Source: Bacteroidales bacterium
GTDB lineage: Bacteria > Bacteroidota > Bacteroidia > Bacteroidales > UBA932
Direction: 5' to 3'
DNA length: 64,000 nt
Assembly (NCBI GenBank): GCA_020026275.1
Contig: JAHHQQ010000011.1
Location: 1 to 64,000, forward strand
Made by a program: the position numbers and the translations under genes. Positions within the stretch are counted from its first letter, which is position 1. The number at the start of each line of letters is the position of its first letter. The notes beneath the pieces are model-generated. The model was not told where the DNA came from, did not search any database, and saw nothing but the letters and a program-made list of their open reading frames with translations. Positions 7,920-15,240 of this stretch are shown here, piece by piece.

Positions 7920-8747
7920 ATGATACTATACAAATACCACGGTGCGGGAAATGATTTCCTGATAGGGGATGACAGACATGGAGATTTCCATTTGTCAGCC
8001 GGGGAAATAGCACAGTTGTGCGAGCGACGTACCGGTCTGGGGGCAGATGGTCTCATGCTGTTGCAGAGGAGCGCTGTGGCAGATTTCAAGATGCTCTATT
8101 TCAATGCCGATGGCAGCGGTGGCATGATGTGCGGAAACGGTGGACGTTGCATTGTGGCATTTGCTGCGGATATGGGCTATGACCGTTTCCATTTCGAGGC
8201 GCCGGACGGAATGCACGAAGCGCAGTTGGTTGCTGTCCAGGGCAGGGAGAAGGCGGTCCGTCTGAAAATGAAGGAGGTGCCGGATTATGGTCGGGCCAGT
8301 CAGGATGAATATTTTCTGGATACAGGGACTCGTCATCTCGTCCGGTTTGTAGATGGCTTGGATCAGTATGATGTGGTCGGGGAGGGTAGGAAAGTCCGGT
8401 ATGACGAGCGTTACGCTCCTGTCGGGACCAATGTCAATTTCGTGGAAAGGATTCCTGTCCCTTCCGCTGATTATGACAGCGCTTTCCGGATTCGTACTTA
8501 TGAGAAAGGGGTGGAGGACGAGACTTTGGCCTGTGGAACGGGCATTGTGGCTTCCGCTCTTTCTGTCCATGCCCGACTGGGAGATCCTCTCCGTGCCGAC
8601 AGTGAGGTCGTCTATGCGGTGGAAGCGAGAATCAATTCTCTTCAGGTCGAGTTCCGTTCCCGTTGCGTCGATGGGCTCTATTCGGCCTCCCAGGTCTGGT
8701 TGACGGGACCTGCTACTTATGTCGCCCGAATGGAGGTAAATCTTTAG
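7920..8747 (+). CDS. dapF: Diaminopimelate epimerase
   Basis: DapF (275 residues) converts LL- to meso-diaminopimelate for peptidoglycan and lysine. The two catalytic cysteines are present: C71 in MMCGNGGR and C205 in ACGTGIV, in the usual pseudo-twofold arrangement. The N-terminal KYHGAGNDF motif is canonical. It is the last gene of the operon, 38 bases after the aminotransferase. No clear terminator hairpin follows before the DUF975-like gene, which has its own promoter candidate. Confidence 0.95.
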   Translation: MILYKYHGAGNDFLIGDDRHGDFHLSAGEIAQLCERRTGLGADGLMLLQRSAVADFKMLYFNADGSGGMMCGNGGRCIVAFAADMGYDRFHFEAPDGMHEAQLVAVQGREKAVRLKMKEVPDYGRASQDEYFLDTGTRHLVRFVDGLDQYDVVGEGRKVRYDERYAPVGTNVNFVERIPVPSADYDSAFRIRTYEKGVEDETLACGTGIVASALSVHARLGDPLRADSEVVYAVEARINSLQVEFRSRCVDGLYSASQVWLTGPATYVARMEVNL

Positions 8748-8771
8748 CGGAAAATGGTCGTTTATTGGAAA

Positions 8772-8779
8772 TAGATTTG
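8772..8779 (+). promoter_or_regulatory. Candidate -7 element for the DUF975-like gene
   Basis: TAGATTTG matches TAnnTTTG exactly, 56 bases before the start codon at 8836. No clear TTTG lies at the -33 position. Confidence 0.4.
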
Positions 8780-8835
8780 TAACTTAAACAAATTAAAGAT
8801 TCAGTTCGGTCAAACTAATCTAAAACAGCATTATT

Positions 8836-9435
8836 ATGATGGAAAATTACAGTATCCGAGCAGCCGCTCGTGAGTCTTTGACAGGTCGTTGGATCAATCC
8901 TGTCGTCGCTACATTGGTCTTTTTTGTCGTCAGTGCACTAATCGTTTTTGTTCCTATAGTGAATATAGCCAGTGGAATTTTCTTCACTATCCCTCTGACT
9001 TTCGGAATGACTTATGCCTTCTATGACTATTACAAGAAGCGAAATGACAATCTCCTGGACAATATGTTCCAGCGTACGTTCAATCGCAACTATCTCAAGA
9101 TTGTGGTCGTCAGCCTTCTTTGGTCAGTCATTATTTTCGTGGGCGGCATGTTGCTGATTGTTCCTGGTGTCATCGCTTCTCTGGGGCTGGCTCTGGTCCC
9201 TTTCATTTTGGTAGAGCATCCGGAAATGGGCAGCTGGGAAATAATCTGTGAAAGCTGGAACAGGATGAAAGGACACAAGGCACAGCTCTTCTGGCTGCAG
9301 CTTTCCTTCATCGGCTGGTTCATTTTGAGTTGTATTACTTTTGGGGTCGGCTACCTCTGGTTGATACCTTATATGACCGTGTCTTTGGGTAAGTTCTACG
9401 AAGAGTTGACACCTATTGAGGTCGTATCAGAATAG
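8836..9435 (+). CDS. Multi-pass membrane protein, DUF975-like
   Basis: A 199-residue integral membrane protein with about five hydrophobic segments. Its N-terminus (YSIRAAARESLTGRW) resembles DUF975 proteins, which start with a short amphipathic helix before the first membrane span. A mid-protein segment (GVIASLGLALVPFILVEHPE) and an SWNRMKGHK motif fit the same family. The function is unknown. ATG at 8839 is an alternative start. Its stop lies inside the last codons of rimM on the other strand (9-base convergent overlap). Confidence 0.65.
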   Translation: MMENYSIRAAARESLTGRWINPVVATLVFFVVSALIVFVPIVNIASGIFFTIPLTFGMTYAFYDYYKKRNDNLLDNMFQRTFNRNYLKIVVVSLLWSVIIFVGGMLLIVPGVIASLGLALVPFILVEHPEMGSWEIICESWNRMKGHKAQLFWLQLSFIGWFILSCITFGVGYLWLIPYMTVSLGKFYEELTPIEVVSE

Positions 9436-9936
9436 ACCTTCAGGAAGATCCATTGAAAGGATTACTTTTTCATGATCGGCGGACAGGATGAGTTCTTCAT
9501 GAAATGGGACCATTACCTGTCCGTCCTTCGTTTCTATATAGAGACAAGGATTGCCGGGAATGTCCTCATAGTCCACAATCTTTCCGATGATGTTGCCGTG
9601 GGCGTCTGAAAGGGTCCAACCGATGACGGAAGTGATACCGTCTTCGTCTTCCTCTTCAAAAGAATAATCGACAAATACCCCCTTTCCGCAGATTTCCTCT
9701 GCGTCTTCAAGCGTATGGATGTCGTTGAGGGTGACATAGGCACGGTTGCCCTTGATCTGATAGGATGAAATGAAAAAAGGAACCGGCAGTCCATCAAAAT
9801 AGATGAATACCGGTTCTGTAATGTTGATATCCTCAGGGTTGTATTCGCGGAAACTAAAAATCAACTGTCCAGCGGTCCCGTTGGATTTCAATACCTTTGC
9901 AATCTGCAGCAAGCTGTCTTTACCTGCCAGAGACAT
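9427..9936 (-). CDS. rimM: Ribosome maturation factor RimM
   Basis: RimM (169 residues) binds S19 and assists maturation of the 30S head. It has an N-terminal beta-barrel domain and a C-terminal PRC-barrel; GWTLSDAHGNIIGKIVDYED is the hinge and start of the PRC domain, and VMVPFHEELI is the conserved C-terminal strand. The frame stays open upstream into rpsP, but the start at 9936 (MSLAGKDSLLQIAKVL) lies just four bases after the rpsP stop and gives the family length. The gene is translationally coupled to rpsP. trmD and rplS do not follow, unlike in many bacteria. Confidence 0.93.
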   Translation of the reverse strand: MSLAGKDSLLQIAKVLKSNGTAGQLIFSFREYNPEDINITEPVFIYFDGLPVPFFISSYQIKGNRAYVTLNDIHTLEDAEEICGKGVFVDYSFEEEDEDGITSVIGWTLSDAHGNIIGKIVDYEDIPGNPCLYIETKDGQVMVPFHEELILSADHEKVILSMDLPEGLF

Positions 9937-9940
9937 ACAA

Positions 9941-10489
9941 TTAAGCCTCCTGAGTTTCTTCTGCAGGTGCTTCTGCGTCAACAACTGCCTCAGCAGCTTC
10001 TGCAGCGGCTTTTCTTGCAGCTTCTTCAGCTTCTGCCTTCTTCTTGGCAAGAATTTCTGCACGCTCCTGGTTTACTTTCTCTTCAGCTTCTTTGCTTGCT
10101 TTCGCACGAGCGACAGCTGCACTGCTGATGCCCTGTTTCTTGGCTTCTACCTTAGCGTCTTTCTCAGCTTTCCAGTCAGCCCATTTCTTGTCTGCCTGTT
10201 CCTGAGTGAGAGCTCCCTTTGCAATACCTCCGTTGAGGTGATTGCGGAGGAGAACACCTTCATAAGAAAGGATTCTGCGAACTACCAGAGTAGGCTGAGC
10301 GCCTTTCTCCAACCATGCAAGGGCTCTGTCGCTTTTGAGGACGATAGTTGCAGGGTTTGTGTTAGGGTTGTAAGTACCAATCTGCTCGATGTATTTGCCA
10401 TCACGTGGTGCGCGAGCATCTGCCACTACAATGTGGAAGAATGCGAAATTCTTCTTACCGTGGCGCTGTAAACGAATTTTAACAGCCAT
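9941..10489 (-). CDS. rpsP: 30S ribosomal protein S16
   Basis: S16 (182 residues). The canonical core occupies about residues 1-85 (MAVKIRLQRHGKKNFAFFHI, then DGKYIEQIGTYNP). A long Ala/Lys/Glu-rich, probably helical C-terminal extension of about 95 residues follows and is typical of Bacteroidota S16. It forms an operon with rimM. A terminator between tRNA-Leu and this gene means it needs its own promoter, which I could not identify confidently. Confidence 0.97.
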   Translation of the reverse strand: MAVKIRLQRHGKKNFAFFHIVVADARAPRDGKYIEQIGTYNPNTNPATIVLKSDRALAWLEKGAQPTLVVRRILSYEGVLLRNHLNGGIAKGALTQEQADKKWADWKAEKDAKVEAKKQGISSAAVARAKASKEAEEKVNQERAEILAKKKAEAEEAARKAAAEAAEAVVDAEAPAEETQEA

Positions 10490-10514
10490 TGTGAATCTGT
10501 TGTTTAGTGATTAA

Positions 10515-10545
10515 TAAAAATCCCACTTCCAAAACTGAAAGTGGG
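10515..10545 (-). terminator. Terminator of tRNA-Leu
   Basis: On the minus strand CCCACTT pairs with AAGTGGG around a 10-base loop and is followed by ATTTTTATT. It lies between tRNA-Leu and rpsP and ends the tRNA transcript. Confidence 0.75.
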
Positions 10546-10556
10546 TTAACAATTTG

Positions 10557-10639
10557 TGCGGATGATGAGAGTCGAACTCATACAGGCCAATGCCCACTAC
10601 CCCCTCAAAGTAGCGTGTCTACCATTTCACCACATCCGC
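10557..10639 (-). tRNA. tRNA-Leu (GAG)
   Basis: An 83-nt class II tRNA with a long variable arm. The acceptor GCGGATG (10633-10639, minus strand) pairs with CATCCGC, and the discriminator is A. The anticodon stem CTACT/GGTAG (one wobble) encloses TTGAGGG, giving anticodon GAG for CUC/CUU codons. The T arm ATGAG-TTCGACT-CTCAT is canonical. It has a consensus promoter upstream and its own terminator downstream. Confidence 0.94.
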
Positions 10640-10673
10640 ATTCGCTAAAGTGAAATACTTTACTTTGGGATTG

Positions 10674-10704
10674 CAAATATAGGCAATATTAATCAAATAC
10701 CAAA
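10674..10704 (-). promoter_or_regulatory. Promoter of tRNA-Leu
   Basis: On the minus strand TTTG (10701-10704) and TATATTTG (10674-10681) are separated by 19 bases, a full match to the Bacteroidales primary sigma consensus TTTG-N19-TAnnTTTG. The -7 element continues into CAATCCCA, a sequence repeated at the tRNA-Gln promoter in this window. Confidence 0.75.
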
Positions 10705-10719
10705 TTTTTATAACTATTT

Positions 10720-12957
10720 TTAATAGATTCTGATTTCATCTGTAAAAATAAAACCTCCTTTTTTCCCTTGAATAGCTTTGAACTGGACAAAACGTGCCTC
10801 ACAAGTTGTGTGGAGTGTGATGTCCTCGAAGCAAGTGCCGGTTTTTTCCGGCTGGGTCTGCGCCTTTTTCTTTCCGATGCTCTGGAAATGTTCACCATCA
10901 ACACTGACCAGCACTTCAACTTCGTAAGGTATATAGACCCCGGAGGTTTTGACCTGGATAAAATTTGCACTGACTGAGTGGAGGGGCTGGACTTCTCCTA
11001 AATCAATGGTGATATCCAGAGGACTGGTGAATCCTTGCCAGAGTTGGTCACTATAACTCCAGGTGCCCCGTGTGCCATCGGTCAGTGTTTTTTCTCCTTG
11101 TGCCGGATAAGCACGGTTGACTGTGCAGTGGTAGGTTACCTTCTTTCCGATGGCTTTGTGGTAGCCGATGGAATATGTGCCGGGACTTGTAAGAGCCTTT
11201 TTCCCGATATAGGATTGATAGGTGAGCTTGATGGAGTCTTTCACTTCTATTGGATCGGTATAAGCAGGTGATTTCCAGTTTGGCTTGCTGCCGTCAGTCG
11301 TATAGCGGACGACTGAGAGCATATTTTCTTTCTGGAAGAATACTCTGACAATTTGCTTGATGGTGTCTATTTCGCTTTTGATGGTGACATTTTTCAAAGG
11401 AAAAGCATTGATTCCTTTTTTTCTCATGGCTTGAGTGTGCAGGTTGGCACGAAGGAGAAAATTGTCGAAATCTTTCTTTTCCGCTGGGGTCCAGACGACT
11501 TCTGCCAGGGCGAGTGCACGAGGCCAGGTCATGTATTCTGCATGACTTTCATCATTGACATATTCGGTCCAGAGGTTCGCCTGGGCACCCAGAATGTAGC
11601 GGTTCTCTTCTTCTGTCAAATCTGCTGGACGTGGATTATAAGCATACACTTTTTCAAGGGGATTGTATCCTCCTATGGCATGGGGCTCAGTCATAGGATC
11701 TCCTTGGTAATGGTCGAAATAAAGAGGATTGCCGGGAGTCATGATGACAGGATGTCCCATCTTGGCAGCTGTCTTTCCTCCTTTTTCTCCTCTCCAAGAC
11801 ATGACTGTCGCATTCGGTGCCAGGCCTCCTTGGAGAATTTCGTCCCAGCCGATAATGTTCCTGCCTTTGCTGTTGAGATACTCTTCAACGCTATGGATGC
11901 ACCAGCTCTGCAGTTCGTCTACGTCTTTCAGTCCTTTTTCTTTCATGAGAGCCTGGCATTCCGGACATGTTTTCCAGTCTTTTTTTCTGGCTTCGTCTCC
12001 TCCGATATGGATGTAGGGACTCGGAAAGATTGCCATTATTTCGTCCAGAATCTTATGCAGGAAGGTGAACACGTCCGGATTGCCCATGCAGAATTCCCAG
12101 CTGCCTGGTTTCCCTTTACAGGTCAGTTCAGGATAGGCATAGAAGACTTCGTTGCTATGGCCTGGCATTTCAATTTCAGGAATGACGGTAATGTATCTTT
12201 TAGCGGCATAGTCCACAATTTCTTTTAACTCTTCCTGAGTATAGAAGCCTCCATAGCTTCCCGGAGTGCCGGTCTCCACAAAGATTTCTCCCTTGTCTCT
12301 CCATTCCCTCCAGTCTGTTCCCATTCTGGCCTGTCCTTTTTGGGTAAGGAGTGGATAGTTCTTTGATTCGAATCTCCATCCTCCACCATCTGTCAGATGC
12401 CAATGGAAGCGGTTGAATTTGTAGCGTGCCATCAGGTCGAGCTGCTTTTTGATATAATCTATGCTCATGAAATGTCTGGAGACATCCAGATGGAGACCCC
12501 TGTAGGGAAAAGCTGGATAATCCGTAATTTCGCAGAAGCGGACTTTTCCTTTTTTCTCCGGCATTTGAATCAGGGTCTGGATACCGTAGAAGAGACCAGT
12601 CTCACTCCGCGCCTCCAGTCGTATTCCCTCTTCAGAAACGGTCAGATGATAACCTTCCTCTGGCAGATCATATTTTTTGTCCAGGTCTAGGACGAGGTTG
12701 CCGGACGTCTTTTCTTGGAGTCGTATCCGATAGTTTTTTTTCAATCCGTCTTTCAGAAGTTGCACAAGTTCTTCTAATTGTGGAGTAGGAGTTCGAATTT
12801 GGCAATCCTTCAAGCGAAGGCTTCCTTTCATATATTCTATTTCTGCCGGCATTGGAATGATGGGCGGGGTCTCTGTCTTTAGGTCGGTTCCTGGTTTTCC
12901 AGTATAGGCTAGAAGAGGAAATGCCAGCAGTAGCAGGAGGTGAGATAAAGTAGTCAT
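10720..12957 (-). CDS. GH20 beta-N-acetylhexosaminidase with chitobiase C-terminal and F5/8-type domains
   Basis: A 745-residue secreted exo-hexosaminidase with an N-terminal signal peptide (hydrophobic residues 5-19). A reduced GH20b domain spans about 30-145. The GH20 catalytic barrel spans about 150-500, with the substrate-assisted pair D321-E322 in HIGGDEARKKDW and the HWHLTDGGGWRFE motif. A chitobiase-like C-terminal segment follows (RYTTDGSKPNW, about 560-610). A discoidin-type domain ends the protein (LWQGFTSPLDITIDLGE, about 650-745). It removes terminal GlcNAc or GalNAc from glycans. It is the downstream member of a tandem pair, six bases from its paralogue. The signal lacks an obvious lipobox cysteine, so it is probably periplasmic. 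Confidence 0.93.
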   Translation of the reverse strand: MTTLSHLLLLLAFPLLAYTGKPGTDLKTETPPIIPMPAEIEYMKGSLRLKDCQIRTPTPQLEELVQLLKDGLKKNYRIRLQEKTSGNLVLDLDKKYDLPEEGYHLTVSEEGIRLEARSETGLFYGIQTLIQMPEKKGKVRFCEITDYPAFPYRGLHLDVSRHFMSIDYIKKQLDLMARYKFNRFHWHLTDGGGWRFESKNYPLLTQKGQARMGTDWREWRDKGEIFVETGTPGSYGGFYTQEELKEIVDYAAKRYITVIPEIEMPGHSNEVFYAYPELTCKGKPGSWEFCMGNPDVFTFLHKILDEIMAIFPSPYIHIGGDEARKKDWKTCPECQALMKEKGLKDVDELQSWCIHSVEEYLNSKGRNIIGWDEILQGGLAPNATVMSWRGEKGGKTAAKMGHPVIMTPGNPLYFDHYQGDPMTEPHAIGGYNPLEKVYAYNPRPADLTEEENRYILGAQANLWTEYVNDESHAEYMTWPRALALAEVVWTPAEKKDFDNFLLRANLHTQAMRKKGINAFPLKNVTIKSEIDTIKQIVRVFFQKENMLSVVRYTTDGSKPNWKSPAYTDPIEVKDSIKLTYQSYIGKKALTSPGTYSIGYHKAIGKKVTYHCTVNRAYPAQGEKTLTDGTRGTWSYSDQLWQGFTSPLDITIDLGEVQPLHSVSANFIQVKTSGVYIPYEVEVLVSVDGEHFQSIGKKKAQTQPEKTGTCFEDITLHTTCEARFVQFKAIQGKKGGFIFTDEIRIY

Positions 12958-12962
12958 GGTGT

Positions 12963-15092
12963 TTAAAATATGATGATTTCGTCAGTGAAGATAAATGTTC
13001 CTTCTTTGGTTTCAGATTGTGTGGCCTTCATTCTTACGTAACGGGCACTGTCTGTCGTATTGAATTTCTGGGTTTCGAAACGTATTTCGAAATCGTCCAT
13101 GGAAATGGCGGTCTTCTTGACACCGATGCTGCGGAAATGTTCTCCGTCATCGCTCAAGAGCACTTCGACCGTACCAGGAGTATAGACCCAGGCGCCTTTC
13201 ACTTGCATGAATTTGGCGGAAATTCGGTGGAGCTCCTGTTTCTCACCCAGGTCGATGGTCACGTCCATCGGACGGGTAAAACCTTGCCAGAGACCATCCA
13301 GATAAGTCCAGCTGCCTCGTTTTCCATCGGTCAGGGCCGTGTTGCCTCCGGCAGCGTAGCCGCTATAATACTGGGAGTTGTAGAGGGCTTTCTTGCCGAT
13401 GCCCTTATGATAGTCGGAATCGTAGGAGATGGCATCGGTCAGGGCTTCTTTCCCCTTGAAGAGGCGGACTCTGATCTGGGCGGAATCTTTTATCGTGATG
13501 ATGGAGTCGCAGAGTGGGGAACGGTATTCAGGTTGGCTTCCATCTGTAGTGTAGCGGAGTTGCGCCAGCAGATTTTCTTTTTTTATCCGGATGCGGATTT
13601 CTTGCCGGATGGTGTCAACTTCCGATTGGATGTCTATGTTCCGGAGCGGGAAGGCATTGATTCCCCTCTGGATGAGTTGGGCGGTATGAAGATTGGCTCG
13701 GACCAGAAAATCGTTCCAGTCTTTTTTTTCCGCAGGAGTCCAGAGAACTTCTGAAAGGGCGATGGCACGAGGCCAGGTCATGTATTCGGCGTGTTTTTCG
13801 TCCGGAATATATTCGGTCCAGAGATTGGCTTGTGCTCCGAGAATGTACTGGTGGTCTTCTTCAGTGAGGTCAGCAGGCAGAGGATTGTAGGCATAGACCC
13901 TCTCCAATGGGTTGTAGCCGCCAATGGCTAGCGGTTCAAAGGATGGAGCGGCCTGATAATGGTCAAAATAGAGTGGATTGCCGGGGGTCATGATGACATG
14001 ATGTCTCATTTTGGCGGCGGTCTTGCCACCGTCTTCTCCTCTCCAGGACATGACGGTGGCATCTGGTGCCAGTCCTCCTTGCAAAATTTCATCCCAGCCG
14101 ATGATGCGGCGGCCTTTCCCGTTGAGGTATTGCTCTACTTTCCGGATGGACCAGCTTTGAAGTTCATCCACATCCTCCAGCTTCTCATTCTTCATGAGAT
14201 ACTGGCAGGCAGGACAGGTCTTCCAGTCATTCTTTCCGGCTTCATCTCCTCCGATATGGATGTACCGGGAAGGGAAGATGTCCATGACTTCATCCAGAAT
14301 GTTGAAAAGAAATTCGAAGGTTTTCGGATTGCCGATGCAGTAGTCACTGCTTCCAGTTGTTCCTTTACAAGTCAGTTCCGGATAGGCAAAGAACACTTCA
14401 TTGCTGTGCCCCGGCATTTCTATTTCAGGAATGACAGTGATGTGCCTTTCTGCCGCATAGGCAACAATCTCCCTCATTTCTTCCTGGGTGTAGAATCCGC
14501 CGTAGCTGCCGGGAGTTCCAGTTTCCACAAAGTTTCTTTGCCCGTTGTCCCACCATCTGGTCCAGTCACTTTCCATTCTGGCTTGGGCTTTCCGGGTGAG
14601 CAACGGATATTTCTTGGATTCGAACCGCCAGCCGCCTCCGTCTGTCAGATGCCAATGGAAGCGGTTGAGTTTGTATTCTGCCATGAGATCCAGCAGAGTC
14701 TTGATATAGTCGGTGCTCATGAAATGTCTGGAAACGTCCAGATGAAGACCCCTATAGGGGAATGCAGGATAATCCAGGATATCGCAAGCCCTTGCTCTCC
14801 CTTTCTCATCCATGATTTGTCGGAGAGTCTGTTCACCATAGAACAGACCGGCGCTGTCATGTGCTTCCAGGACGATTCCTTGACGGTCAATCTGCAGATG
14901 ATATCCTTCTTCGGGTATTTCATCGTGACTGAGTTTCCGGACAATTTCAGTTACTTTGATTTCTTCCTTTTTCCAGCAGACTTCTGCCGGTGCAGGGATG
15001 ACAGGTGGATAGTCAGTGTACAGTTCATATTTAGGGGAGCAACAGCAGGCTGTCAGAACTATAAGGGCAGGGAGGTGTTGGATTTTCATCAT
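12963..15092 (-). CDS. GH20 beta-N-acetylhexosaminidase lipoprotein
   Basis: A 709-residue paralogue of the downstream GH20 gene with the same domain order and long, nearly identical blocks in the barrel, such as FPYRGLHLDVSRHFMS. The catalytic pair is D283-E284 in HIGGDEAGKNDW. It begins with a lipoprotein signal (LIVLTACCCS), so it should be membrane anchored. The N-terminal GH20b domain is about 35 residues shorter than in the paralogue. A terminator lies upstream, so the two GH20 genes have a separate transcript from the SusC/D genes. The two copies probably differ in location or linkage preference; their exact substrates are unknown. Confidence 0.93.
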   Translation of the reverse strand: MMKIQHLPALIVLTACCCSPKYELYTDYPPVIPAPAEVCWKKEEIKVTEIVRKLSHDEIPEEGYHLQIDRQGIVLEAHDSAGLFYGEQTLRQIMDEKGRARACDILDYPAFPYRGLHLDVSRHFMSTDYIKTLLDLMAEYKLNRFHWHLTDGGGWRFESKKYPLLTRKAQARMESDWTRWWDNGQRNFVETGTPGSYGGFYTQEEMREIVAYAAERHITVIPEIEMPGHSNEVFFAYPELTCKGTTGSSDYCIGNPKTFEFLFNILDEVMDIFPSRYIHIGGDEAGKNDWKTCPACQYLMKNEKLEDVDELQSWSIRKVEQYLNGKGRRIIGWDEILQGGLAPDATVMSWRGEDGGKTAAKMRHHVIMTPGNPLYFDHYQAAPSFEPLAIGGYNPLERVYAYNPLPADLTEEDHQYILGAQANLWTEYIPDEKHAEYMTWPRAIALSEVLWTPAEKKDWNDFLVRANLHTAQLIQRGINAFPLRNIDIQSEVDTIRQEIRIRIKKENLLAQLRYTTDGSQPEYRSPLCDSIITIKDSAQIRVRLFKGKEALTDAISYDSDYHKGIGKKALYNSQYYSGYAAGGNTALTDGKRGSWTYLDGLWQGFTRPMDVTIDLGEKQELHRISAKFMQVKGAWVYTPGTVEVLLSDDGEHFRSIGVKKTAISMDDFEIRFETQKFNTTDSARYVRMKATQSETKEGTFIFTDEIIIF

Positions 15093-15135
15093 GTGGGATG
15101 TTCTGTTGGTTGTATTCAGTTCCTTTTGTGAAATA

Positions 15136-15143
15136 CAAATTTA
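15136..15143 (-). promoter_or_regulatory. Candidate -7 element for the GH20 pair
   Basis: TAAATTTG on the minus strand matches TAnnTTTG and lies 44 bases before the GH20 start, downstream of the terminator at 15174-15203. No TTTG is found at -33. Confidence 0.4.
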
Positions 15144-15173
15144 GTTATTTTTGCCTGATCTGTCTTGAGTAGG

Positions 15174-15203
15174 ATAAAAAAAGGTGGCTTTGAAGCCACC
15201 TTT
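15174..15203 (-). terminator. Terminator of the SusC/D-lipoprotein transcript
   Basis: On the minus strand AAAGGTGGCT pairs with AGCCACCTTT around a four-base loop and is followed by a run of T. It forms the distal half of a 61-bp element also found after feoAB. Confidence 0.8.
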
Positions 15204-15240
15204 ATGCTATTTGAAATTGGAATAGACTGTCAATGTCAGA
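15180..15240 (-). repeat. 61-bp terminator element, copy 1 (after the DUF5018 lipoprotein gene)
   Basis: Positions 15196-15240 match 22354-22398 at 44 of 45 bases, and 15180-15187 match 22338-22345 exactly. Only the 8-base hairpin loop region differs. The copy includes the stop codon of the lipoprotein gene and its terminator, and is in the same orientation as copy 2. Confidence 0.9.

Noticed and set aside
10720..15092. The two GH20 genes as one gene broken by a frameshift
   Set aside because: Each has its own signal peptide, complete catalytic barrel and C-terminal domains, so they are tandem paralogues.
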